A stretch of DNA of 64,000 nt, from positions 16,704,019 to 16,768,018 of the forward strand of contig OY987270.1 of the NCBI GenBank assembly GCA_963920665.1, written 5' to 3'. Within the stretch, counting starts at the first letter, position 1. Each line of letters opens with the position of its first letter. Source of the DNA: Straminergon stramineum. Lineage: Eukaryota > Streptophyta > Bryopsida > Hypnales > Calliergonaceae. A program made the translations under genes and the position numbers. This document shows positions 11,740-22,131 of this stretch, piece by piece. The notes below the pieces were generated by a model. That model searched no databases and was not told the DNA's origin. It worked only from the letters and a program-made list of their open reading frames with translations.

Positions 11740-12329
11740 CCCCCTTAAAAAAAATGAAAAAATGAAAAAGAATTTTGTGAAAGTAAAAAAGTAAAGAAAA
11801 GGATGGAAGAAGATACCAAAGAAGATAGAATACCAAGAAAGTTTGAAAAAGATATAAAAGATAACAAAAGTTAGATAACTACCAGAAATAAAAAAGATAC
11901 AAAACTCCGGGGAAGATTAGAAAAGATAAACCAAAGAAGGGTTTTATGAATAAGAAATAAGCATAGAGGAAGAAATAAGACTTAAACCAAGAAAAAAAAT
12001 GAGAAAAAAAAATCTTGAAGAAATTCAGAAAATTTAAAAAATAACGATAAAGCATAGATCTATAGAAGATTGAATGCCAAAAGATGATTTTGAGAAAAGA
12101 TAAAGAGACAAACCAAGATTCACCTAAAAGATACCACAATATAAAGAAAACAAGTTAGAACACATATTAAAGAGCCCCAACTTAGAAAGAAGTTCAAAAA
12201 ACATAAGAAGATGATTAATGGGTAATGAAGTTAAAAAAAGTCTCTCACCTCCAAGGTCCATGGACATACCAAGAAAATTGAAATGATCCAAAGGAAAAAA
12301 AAATGGGGAACCAAAAAAGCCCCCCTCCT
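11740..12329 (+). repeat. Strand-asymmetric purine-rich tract
   Basis: About 590 bp almost free of long pyrimidine runs on the plus strand, dominated by A and G with recurrent AAAGATA / GAAGAT words. The minus strand gives a Phe-rich frame (11879-12139) that reflects composition and is not called as a gene. The tract directly abuts the start of LTR A1, so it may belong to the target or to the interior of an older element. Confidence 0.5.
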
Positions 12330-13787
12330 TGTGAGCCCCCAATTCGTCACTAGGGGCTCACTCTTTTTTTTATTTTTTATTTTATCATTTTAATTGTACT
12401 TTATTATACAAAAAGCCCTAAAAAAAAGTGTAGAACCAAAATAGGAATATCACATTCCAATATAGTATTTGTTCTAGTTTGAGAATGTTGTAGCTAGAAT
12501 GGCCTAACCACGAGTTGTAAAGAGGTTAGAACCCAACTAATTGTAACAAATTGGTCAAATTGCAAGTGATGGATGTACCAGGCCCAAAATCCCATATGGA
12601 AAGGACATCTCTAGGCTTGAATTGGTTGAGGGAACTCTGGTGAGGTATATCGGACAGTTCCCGGAGATAGGTTCTAGTTTCCCCATTCCATCGATGAACT
12701 AACAGAACCCCAAATGATTGGCTTACAAATGTCGAAAATACCAAGGCAGGACCATGGAGGAATCTCAGGTCCAAGGAGGGTCGTTTGGGGTTAAATCTAT
12801 GCCCGGGAACCAACGGCAAAGTCGATTCATCTAGATTCTCCCCAATGTGGAAGATTCCCTGGCCACTAATAATTAAACGAGGGGGTGGAATTTGTCTCCC
12901 TTGGGCCGATGTGTAGAGTAAAAATAGGAGCCTACACATGTGTTGTAGGATCCCATGGGAGGTTCCACGAAAAGTTTCAAAATTTTGTGATAGTCAGAAG
13001 GTGTCTTTCCGGACGGTCAACTGCCCAATCCTACGATGGGAAATTCTTGGAAATTCCCTAAGTGGCGGTAAAGTCCCACTAAAAATTAGCATAGCTTCAT
13101 TTATGTTAATAATCTTCCTCAACAAGTTTCACGACATTCTGATAGTCAGAAGTACTTGTACCTGCAACATTCCCCAACAATTAACGGAAATTAAAGTCCA
13201 TGGCGGGTTTGACCGGCGAAGTGAGAGCATACGAAAGTGGAATGGAGCGCAAGATAGGTCTTTTCTCACTCCTCCATACCTACTTAGGAGCCTAAAGTAG
13301 TTACTTTTGCTAGAAAAGTCAACCCCCCAAAGTTGGGATTTTCCCCGATTTTTTGCATTAAGTTGGCACGAGGTTTCGTTGTGATTTTAAAGATAGAAAA
13401 GGTGAGGGGAATTCCCATAGACTAAAAATGGCTTTTTGAAGCCAATGGCACAATCCGTTTGCAATTCGGAGTTAATCTCCAAAAGTTAACTTAGTGGGCT
13501 AGCATAGGATGAAAGCCTTGAGTTTTGGATGAAAATCCAAGAAGATAAAGTTAACTTAGATGAATGAGGAGAGGTGAGTGCTCGGGAAAGAGTATAAAAG
13601 GGCACCCCTTTTCCTCTCTCACAACCCCTTTTTGTGTAATTGGGTCCGTTCGGTCCAATTGATGTTGGAATTGTGGCATTTTAGCCACAAACCTTGCAAC
13701 GGTGTTATTCGGGCACTTTTGGCCATTGTTGTTTTTGGAGCTTGCAAGGTCTTTTGTGGGTCCCTTGCCTTTCTTTTTGATTGAGCA
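12330..13787 (+). mobile_element. LTR A1 (long terminal repeat of a retrotransposon)
   Basis: A 1458 bp unit starting TGTGAGCCCCC and ending TTGAGCA. It has an inverted full-length copy (A2) at 17182-22128 that is the same size once the nested B1 is removed. TG...CA ends, equal copy size and a TATA box near the 3' third support an LTR. The sequence just downstream, TGTGTGAGAGCCGAG, resembles the plant initiator-Met primer-binding site TGGTATCAGAGCC but is degenerate. Overlapping frames of 137 and 120 codons are open in both copies; they share no family features and look like by-products of repeat similarity. Confidence 0.7.
13593..13600 (+). promoter_or_regulatory. TATA box of LTR A1
   Basis: TATAAAAG preceded by a GC-rich stretch, about 195 bp before the LTR end. 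The same box is kept in A2 (17369-17376, minus). This is the expected place for an LTR promoter that drives genomic RNA. Confidence 0.6.
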
Positions 13788-14390
13788 TGTGTGAGAGCCG
13801 AGTTACCTACCTTTAGTAATTTCCGAACACAACTAGGTTCTAGGTTTCGGCTAAGTGACTCCTACTTTTGGGTGTCTAAGCGTGGTCCACTGTGCCTTCC
13901 AAGCAATGGATCTTCTTACTAAGTGCCTAAGTGACCCCCAATTGCAAGATTCGCTTAAACTACTTCCAATGTTTTGGGCTAACCGAATGGAGGACCTACT
14001 AGATGATTTGGGTGGGACCCAACCCAGGGTAGAACTATCCTAAGAACCCTCTAGTTCATCTCATGCTATTTCTAAAAATATAAGACTTGACCCTATCCGA
14101 CCTTCCTAGCCAAAGTTATAGCTAGATGAAGTTTGACCGCTACTCGGTTCTTCAAACTTCATCCATCAATTACACCTAGCTTCCCAATTCAGAAAGATCC
14201 AAATTTTTTGGAGATGGTTCACAAGGATTGCCCCTACCCAGATCTGGATTTGAATCCTGATCAGGGATTTCTGTTGAATTTTCATCCATGCCTTGCCCAA
14301 CTTCATTTGCTAATTTCTCCTAACCTACAACTTGGAATTGATTTTTTTCTTCAGCCCTGGACCCTAGGTGGGAGCCTCTTTCTAATGTGT
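13788..14390 (+). pseudogene. Remnant of the retrotransposon interior next to LTR A1
   Basis: Follows the end of A1 immediately. A short frame starts with ATG at 13906 (MDLLTKCLSDPQLQDS...) and stops at 14043 after 45 codons. Its position is where a gag-type polyprotein would begin, but no Zn knuckle, protease, integrase or reverse transcriptase motif follows. The interior is truncated by, or replaced with, the TTAA MITE D4. The plus-strand frame at 14133-14426 has no family features. I cannot assign the element to Copia or Gypsy. Confidence 0.35.
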
Positions 14391-14394
14391 TTAA

Positions 14395-15364
14395 CCCCTC
14401 ATTGCCTGAAGTCCAAACATGTGTAAAAGTTGATTTGCTTTTCAAGTCCTATAAGTCTAAATCTTAGTGAGGTATGAAAATCTCAACCGTACAATATTGT
14501 AGTGTGCATGTTGTAGATGGTGTGAAAAAAATTTGGGGTCATTTGACCATATAGATTGAAAGATTATAATGTTTTCGTGTTGAAAAAAGATGCTGTAATT
14601 TTCTTAAAAACACATCTGGAGGTGAAATTCGATTTCTAAACCTACTCAAATGAAAAAATTTTAAACTACAAAGTGATTCAAACCAAAAAACAAACACTTT
14701 GGTGAAAAAAATCTCATTCAATTGACTCATTGTGTCTGCAAAATTGTTTTGAAATGTCAAAAAATAGTGAAAAAAGTAGCAAAAAATCACATCTATGTCT
14801 GAACCTCCCTCTACTAAAATGCTTCTCAGTCACTCATAACCTCTTGGATTCATATGAAATTTTAATCTTATAAACAAGACTAGTATGCACAACTTTTCCA
14901 ACAAAAATTATTGAAAACGGACCATGTATGAAGAAGTTATAAGCCACCGAAGTTCATTGTAATGCAAAAATGTCTGGATTTTGAACTTCGAATTGCTCCC
15001 AAACATTCAAAACACTTGGATTGACATGAAAATTTTACCACAATAACTAGGCTTTATTGGGAACAAACCCCAACAATTTTGATTGAAAACGAACATTTGA
15101 TGAGAAAGATACAAACCCCCGAAGTTGCAGCCATGAGAATGCAGTGAGGTGAACTCAAATTGAACTTGTGAACTTAGAATGGCTCTCAAAAACTCAGTAC
15201 ATCTTTGATTGTTCTGAAAATTTTATCACTAAGACTAGACTAATATGCGCAACTTTCCCAACAAGTTTTATTGAATTTGGACATTGGATGCATAAGTTAT
15301 AGCACTTTGAATTTCACTGCCAGACTATGAGATGACACTTTTCGTCCCCTCTGGCGGTGAGGGG
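14395..15364. mobile_element. TTAA-flanked MITE-like element D4
   Basis: A 970 bp unit flanked by TTAA at 14391-14394 and 15365-15368. The inverted ends CCCCTCATTGCC / CCCCTCACCGCC agree at 10 of 12 positions and share the CCCCT start with D1-D3. The interior is largely a diverged tandem repeat (14815-15320). No transposase. Grouping it with D1-D3 rests on target and terminal bases, not on overall similarity. Confidence 0.55.
14815..15320 (+). repeat. Diverged tandem repeat of about 175 bp inside D4
   Basis: Three units start near GCTTCTCAGTCACTC (14820), GCTCCCAAACATTC (14994) and GCTCTCAAAAACTC (15182). Each runs through GAAAATTTTA-like, CAACAATTTT-like and ATTGAAAACG-like blocks, then a GAAGTTATAAG / GATACAAACC block and CGAAGTT. 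Divergence between units is high. Confidence 0.5.
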
Positions 15365-16692
15365 TTAATTCTCTATCTACCCTGGGGTTTAGCTATTCTT
15401 CATCCAACTTGAGCCTAAACTTCATTTGGCCATAACTTTCTCAATTATTGTTTGATTTGGGCGTGCTTTAGGGTTTTGGAAAGCCACGGCCTTCTTCTCC
15501 AAGCTTATGCTCATAGAAATGACCTGACCTATGGTTCTGAGGGTCTGTCTTAGGGTTAGGCCTCGGCCCAAGCCACTAAACTCTAGTTAAAGCCCTAGGG
15601 AAAGTTTGGAGAGGTCTCACTCATACCTCGGAATTTGAGCCGTTGATCTTGCCACCTAGAAGCTCTACCTCCTTTGCCATGAGCTCCCACGCCGTGAGGC
15701 AACGAACCACTGTTCAAATTATAAAATAATTTGGTACAAAGGTTTGATTGTCAATTTCTATCCTATTTCTTTCTTCCTCCCTTCTTTTCTTTTCTCTTCT
15801 CCCACACTCTAAGGTGGCCCAACTAACCCCGATCTTCCTACTAAGATAATCCTAAGTACGCGTCATCCCCTCCTCTAAGTTGAGCTACTTCTTACTTCCT
15901 ATCCTTATGTTTCACACTTAATCTTGGGGTGATTACCTATTTCTAAGCTAAGGACCTAAGTAAGTCTCTTGGATTTCCTTGTCTCCCTTATCTACTCCCA
16001 CTCCTTAACCTTTAACTTGTCCTCTTTCTTGCCTCCTTCTCCTTCTCTTATTCCTTTGATTGTTGCCTTGAGGGTGGATTGCGGGAGACGGGGAGTTGGA
16101 TTCCCTGCTTCGACGGTTGTTTAGCGTGGCGAGTTCGTGGTCTACCTTCCTCCTTCTTTCGTCTTGATTACTAGCCCTTTTTTCCTTCTTCTTGGCAGCC
16201 CCTATTTGTTTTCCTCTTATCCCTGGATAGCCCCTCTCCTTCTTCTCCCCCTGGATAGCCTCTATTCTTTTTTCCCTCACATGAACTCCCCAGTATTGGT
16301 GCAGTAACCCTGACTCCCCAATACCCCTAGGCGGACCCTGACTCCCTAGCACTAGTGCGGTATTCGACCCTGCCCGATGCTCGGGTTTGGCCTCTTGGAT
16401 ATCAGGGGCTTGGGGGGCTGGGCTGGTTGGTTTGAATAGTTGCTAATCTTTTGCGAATGCTAGAGGGGGTTGGGACATGCCATGCCCGTGGGTTGTAGGT
16501 GTAAACTAGACTTGTAGAGGCCCACCCTCACTTGATTTTTTCCTCTAATTGCCTTCTACCGTCAACTTGACTTCTACTTCTATTCTTTTGGGGCCTAAAT
16601 TTTGGTTTGTTCCCAACACATTTTGGGAACTAAACCTTATGGGGAGAGGGGCCACATGATCTCACTGGGTTCCCATGAGGTGGATTTAACGT

Positions 16693-16862
16693 ACTACTAA
16701 TACTTTTTAACCCTAGGGGGTTCAAAGCTTTGCCGTCATCCCCCCTTTTAATACACTACTTAGACTTTTTACCCCTAGGGGATTCAAAGCTTTGCCGTCA
16801 TCCCCCCTTCTAACACACTACTAAAACTTTTTACCCCTAAGGGGTTCAAAGCTTCGCCGTAC
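16693..16862 (+). repeat. 62 bp tandem repeat in the left palindrome arm
   Basis: Three units, each with ACTACT..., a CTTTTTACCCCTAGGGG-like block, TTCAAAGCTTTGCCGTC and CCCCCC. The inverted counterpart lies at about 22440-22640. Internal tandem repeats in long inverted arms are a known feature of foldback elements. Confidence 0.65.
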
Positions 16863-17368
16863 GGGTGGAATCCACTACCCTTACACCCTTGCACCTCACA
16901 ACCAAGGGATGACACATCATGGTTAGGGACGAGGATAATGACAAGGAAAGAATCTTAGACACTCAAGGGCTAACAACATAGGTTAGTAACATCAATAACT
17001 TGAACTAAAGGCCTTCCAAAGGGGCATCGCTAGTCATATCGGGGATTGCTTCAAGGTTAGTACACCAAAACCACAAGGAGAGTGATCCAAAGGGGTCTCT
17101 CAAAGGTAAGCACCCTCGCACTAATAACCTAGTAAGTTAGTAAAAAAACTTTCAAGCTCAAGCTTGGAAGGATTAGTACCATGCTCAACTAAAAGGAAAG
17201 GCAAGGGACCTACAAAAGACCTTGCAAGCTCCAAAAACAACAATGGCCAAAAGTGCCTGCAAAACACCGTTGCAAGGTTTGTGGCTAAAATGCCACAATT
17301 CCAACATCAATTGGACCGAACGGACCCAATTACACAAAAAGGGGTTGTGAGAGAGGAAAAGGGGTGCC

Positions 17369-17376
17369 CTTTTATA
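17369..17376 (-). promoter_or_regulatory. TATA box of LTR A2
   Basis: TATAAAAG on the minus strand, in the same LTR position as in A1. Transcription would run leftward into the left palindrome arm. Confidence 0.5.
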
Positions 17377-18229
17377 CTCTTTCCCGAGCACTCACCTCTC
17401 CTCATTCATCTAAGTTAACTTTATCTTCTTGGATTTTCATCCAAAACTCAAGGCTTTCATCCTATGCTAGCCCACTAAGCTAACTTTTGGAGATTAACTC
17501 CGAATCGCAAATGGATTGTGCCATTGGCTTTAGAAAGCCATTTTCAGTCTATGGGAATTCCCTTCACCTTTTCTATCTTTAAAATCACAACGAAACCTCG
17601 TGCCAACTTAATGCAAAAAATCGGGGAAAATCCCAACTTTTGGGGGTTGACTTTTCTAGCAAAAGTAACTAGTTTAGGCTCCTAAGTAGGTATGAAGGAG
17701 TGAGAAAAGACCTATCTTGCGCTCCATTCCGCTTTTGTATGCTCTCACTTCGCCGGTCAAACCCGCCATGGACTTTAATTTCCGTTAATTGTTGGGGAAT
17801 GTTGCAGGTACAAGTATTTCTGACTATCAGAATGTCGTGAAACTTGTTGGGGAAGATTATTAACATAAATGAAGCTATGCTAATTTTTAGTGGGACTTTA
17901 CCGCCACTTAGGGAATTTCCAGGAATTTCCCATCGCAGGGTTGGGCAGTTGACCGTCCGGAAAGACACCTTCTGACTATCACAAAATTTTGAAACTTTTC
18001 GTGGAACCTCCCATGGGATCCTATAACACATGTGTAGGCTCCTATTTTTACTCTACACATCGGCCCAAGGGAGACAAATTCCACCCCCTTGTTTAATTAT
18101 TAGTGGCCAGGGAATCTTCCACATTGGGGAGAATCTAGATGAATCGACTTTGCCGTTGGTTCCCGGGCATAGATTTAACCCCAAACTACCCTCCTTGGAC
18201 CTGAGATTCCTCCATGGTCTTGCCTTCGT

Positions 18230-21200
18230 TGTCGTACGCGTAGCGTGCGGTAAATACCATTTACAACACCCAAACGTGTAAACTAACTCAAAATATCGTC
18301 CTAGGGGATTCTAGTATGTTGTTGCAAGCCTCGATTATCTGTTCTACCAACTTAAGCTACCTCTTTCCGGAACCAAATCCGGATTCACTCTTTTTCCGGA
18401 TTCCTGATCCGTCTCTTCACTCACAAACACTGGTTTTGGGCACCTTTGTTTTACCCTCAAAGGGTCCACCTTTGATTGTATAGAGGGGTAGGGACTCACC
18501 ACTCTTATTCCTCACACTCTCTCCTCTCTTAAAACTTACACAACACACACTTAGACCAAATATTGTCCTAGATCGACCAGAACTACTCTTACAACCTTCC
18601 GGATGGCCAATCCAGGAGGTAGGTCATTCAAAGCCATAACGATTCTTCTCCACTACAACGACAGACCAACAGAAACTGGAACTCATACAAGGATTGTAAG
18701 TCGTTTGCAAGACTGATCCTAGGGTTTGGCTGACCTTTTGGTAAGTGATGTGGGGTTTCTTCTACAGGCGGTTGCTTATCTTCGCACAGAACCCTCCTTG
18801 GCATTCCAGATTTGCACCCATACCACTCCAAATCGGATTTCCATTCCAGGAGTTTAAAGACACGTGCTCAAGACTAAAATCACTAATCTAGACAACGTCA
18901 CAAACGTTCCTCACAACTCAACTCCAAGTTCCCTCAGATCCGGACTCCTCCTTTCCTCTTCCTCTCTTATACTTCCACACACTTACAAGACAACACCGGA
19001 AAGCTGGATATACGATAGATCAATTTATGAGGGTCCACTTAGTGGCTTAGATTAAAAGAAAGGATAACAAGATAAAAACTATAATGCTAGGATGGAATGA
19101 GAGGCAACAACCTACCTCACACTTAAAAACTCAAAACAACCAAAGCCAAAAAGGCAAAAAAGGGCACCCAGAAATCCAGGTGACCACTCACAAACTCCCT
19201 GAGAAATCCGGAAAAGTGAGATCCTTCAAATTCGGAACTCGGTCCCACACTTGGAAATCCGGATCCGATTCAAAATTTACATCCTAACTGCCTAAAGAAA
19301 GTTCCTAACTACTTCCCCTTCCACGCTTTCTTTTGGCTGCTCCCACCTTGACTCGCTGGTGCTCAAATGGATGACCTCAGTGTTGCCTTCGGAATTGCCT
19401 TGATCGGTGTCATCCGCAACGCTGCCCGGGTCTGTATCTTTCGGATTTCCGGAGGGGAGTAGTCTCCTTCTTCCTCGTCCTTGTCCTCTGATTCGGTCCG
19501 GTATTCTTCCTCCTCAAATTTCTCAATCTGAGTTATCTCCCTTTCGTGCTCCTCGCCTGGAGACGTCTCGTCCAACACGATGGGCTCGATCTCCTTCCTT
19601 GGTTGCTGCTCTTGCAGCATGTGATCAAATTCTTCCCGATGAGTCTGGGCCGGATTCAACAACCCCCCAATCCGCTCTATCAGTTCACCACGGGCTTGGG
19701 TGTGAGGTGTCAGAAGCGGCTCCTTCTCCGGAAGATGGAACACCGGGACAGGTGGTGAAACTGTAATCTCTCGAGGTGCCAACTCCCATGTAGTCTCCGG
19801 CTGCTTGCTTGACACGGGCGCAGTCTTCACGCTCCCCTGGATTGTCTTCTCCAGTTGTTTGGAGAAGGGTTTTGACGAGTACCGGAGAGTCTCTTGTGGG
19901 GCTTTCGGTTTTGACGGAAGTGGCATCGAGGCTGTGAGCTTGACGGGGTTTTTTGTGTCGAAATGGATATTCGGGAAGTTGGAGAAGTCCATTACTCGGT
20001 CAAGGTCAATCCGCCCAAGTAGCTACCTCATCTCCTTCAGTGTAATCTCCATCCGCGAGGAGAAGTCTACTAGTATCCGGATCACCTTGGATCTGGTGAG
20101 GTGCCCTTCTTTGGTCAACTGGCTCTAGATTAGAGCCGCCTTCATTACCAGGTCGGCCGGCTTGTCCACCAACCCGGATAGGTTCTTCAGTAGCTGGAGG
20201 GCTTCTTTCTCCCTTTGTTTAGATGCAGCCATCTCCCCTTGAGCCCAGCTCAATCTTGCCTGAAGGTTCGCTTTCTCCTTCTCTAGGGCTTCAAGCTGCT
20301 TGTCCTTCTTCTCGAGGACTTCCGGATTTGGGAGTTTCCTCAAGACGTTTAGGATGTCTTTCGGCTCTGTCTTCAACTCCCGGCTAATCCTCCTCAGCAA
20401 ATCCACCAGGTTCTCGTGGTACTCCTACGCTTGGAGTACCCAGTTGAACCTGGTCTTGAAGAATCCAGATATACTTCCTTCTTCCTCCTCCAATATTTTT
20501 TGCTAAGCCAGAAGCTTCCCTCGAGATGTCGGATCCGTCGACTTCTGTTGCTTCTGCTCCAAGAGTTGCGCGTCTTCTTCCGGATCCTCCTCCTCTTCTA
20601 TCAGCGGTTGCTCTGTTGTCACTTCTTTCGTGAGGCCGTATTGGAAGATGGTGGCTCTGGTGTTGTACTCCACCATTTCCGCATTGCTTAGAAGCTCTGC
20701 GTGGTGGTACAGATGGAAAAGATATGGCCCTATGGGGTTGGTCTTTCCTTTTCCTACGTTGGCGGCAAGCTTGGAGACTACTGATCCAATAACCTTGCCC
20801 CAACTAATTGATCTACCCTCAAATGCACCAAAGATGGTATTTGCTATCGTAACCGTAACCCGGGTAGGCTTTTCCGGATACAGGATAGGGATCAGGAACT
20901 CGAGGACATGCCTCTACCTTGCATCCAGGCAGTCACTAATCGCATACCCCTCCTTGGAATGGGCCGCATTCTTGAACTTTCCTACCGTAAACTTGTTTGT
21001 CCGGGAAGCTAGGCTGGATCCTTTTTTAGGAAATCCGTAAACCTTAGCCCAAACTTCATCAGTTCAGGTTGTAGGTCTTCCTCTCACCATCAACTCGTAC
21101 TGGTTGGAAGCTCCTACAATCAACTCCTGGATCATCCGGTCGTTCTTTACGGTCTACGGCCGCATGAACAAACCAACACACCCTATCTCACTGAGGTCAT

Positions 21201-21716
21201 CCTCTAGCTGGGATCTCTCTCTCAGCCTTTCTGGAATGGTTGGACAAACCATCTGTCCCGTGACCAAAGTCTTCCGGATATCTCCTTCCGCCATCACAAA
21301 CTACTCGGAAATCTGAACACACGATAATCTCGCACCTGAGCACTAACTCACCACTCTTTCACTCAATTATGCACACACAAAACAGTTGTGGAGAAAGAAG
21401 AAGAAGAAATGAAGGTGGCAGGGTTAAGTTTGTGTCAAAATACCGACCGTTCGTAAAGCAGACCGTTTACCCGTAACAGGTCCCTATTTTCTAGACCGGA
21501 AGTCTAGTCTGTAGGTTGTCACTATCTGGGTTTCCGGAATCCGGATCCGTCCTGGATCCCGTTACGGATTGCCTGGAGTATTCTCTTAGTCTAAATGAGT
21601 TGTTTAGGCTAAGGAGGTTCTAATCCTTTTTGTCTATTAGAAATTTTGAAAAATTCGATATAGTTATACACTCCTAAATACTAACCTGGTGACTTCTAGG
21701 ATTACGGCTCGCGACA
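18230..21716 (-). mobile_element. Element B1, gene-bearing unit with LTR-like ends
   Basis: A 3487 bp insertion inside LTR A2. Comparison with the uninterrupted A1 shows the target TTGGT duplicated on both sides (TTCGT 18225-18229 with one change; TTGGT 21717-21721). The ends are TGTCGTACGCG and CGCGACA, that is TGTCG...CGACA, fitting the TG...CA rule and 5 bp duplications of LTR retroelements. No long direct or inverted repeat was found inside. The unit holds a 644-codon reading frame (minus) with upstream and downstream non-coding parts. It could be a solo LTR that contains a gene, or an element of another class. Confidence 0.65.
19363..21294 (-). pseudogene. Element B1 protein, broken (gag/plant-transposon-protein-like with coiled coil)
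   Basis: A single frame of 644 codons from ATG at 21294 to the stop at 19363, interrupted by about six in-frame stops and no obvious frameshift. At least two stops replace Trp codons seen in the B2 copy (LFLRPW becomes LFMRP-stop). Order: a conserved N-terminal globular part (about residues 1-230, with RGRP..., W.KVYGFPK and LYPEKPTRVTVT motifs, ending IGPYLFHLYHHAELL); an acidic linker (EEEEDPEE); a coiled coil (about 305-370, KKDKQLEALEKEKANLQARL); a Pro/Lys-rich part; and an acidic tail (TESEDKDEEEGDY). The N-terminal layout recalls the plant 'putative transposon protein' domain, but this is judged by eye only. No reverse transcriptase, integrase or DDE motif is present. Confidence 0.55.
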
Positions 21717-22131
21717 TTGGTATTTTCAACATCTGCAAGCCAATCATTTGGGGTTCTGCTAGTTCATCGATGGAATGGCGAAACTAGAACCTATCTCTGG
21801 GAATTGTCCCATATACCTCACCAGGGTTCCCTCAACCAATTCAAGCTTAGAGATGTCCTTTCCATATGGGATTTTGGGCCTGGTACGTCCATCACTTGCA
21901 ATTTGACCAATTTGTTACAATTAGTTGGGTTCTAACCTCTTTACAACTCGTGGTTAGGCCATTCTAGCTACAACATTCTCAAACTAGAACAAATACTATA
22001 TTGGAATGTGACATTCCTATTTTGGTTCTACACTTTTTTTTAGGGCTTTTTGTATAATAAAGTACAATTAAAATGACAAAATATGAAAAAGAAGGAGTGA
22101 GCCCTTGGTGACGAATTGGGGGCTCACAGCG

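Larger units (their letters stand above)
17182..22128 (-). mobile_element. LTR A2, solo, inverted, split by element B1
   Basis: Inverted copy of A1: from 22128 (TGTGAGCCCCC) down to 17182 (TTGAGCA), 1455 bp after removing B1 and one target duplication. It lacks any interior or partner LTR in the same orientation, so it behaves as a solo LTR. No 5 bp duplication flanks it (TACCA left, GCGTG right). Instead both flanks are the mirror-image TTAGTACCA / TGGTACTAA edges of the surrounding palindrome, so it sits at, or created, the palindrome centre. Confidence 0.65.

Noticed and set aside
12526..18281. 137, 120, 83 and 68 codon frames shared between LTR A1 and A2
   Set aside because: They lie within an LTR on both strands, overlap each other, and have no family features. 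Similarity of the copies explains them.
12330..22128. A1 and A2 as the two LTRs of one retrotransposon
   Set aside because: They are in opposite orientation and the DNA between them contains a MITE and a palindrome arm. They are separate copies.
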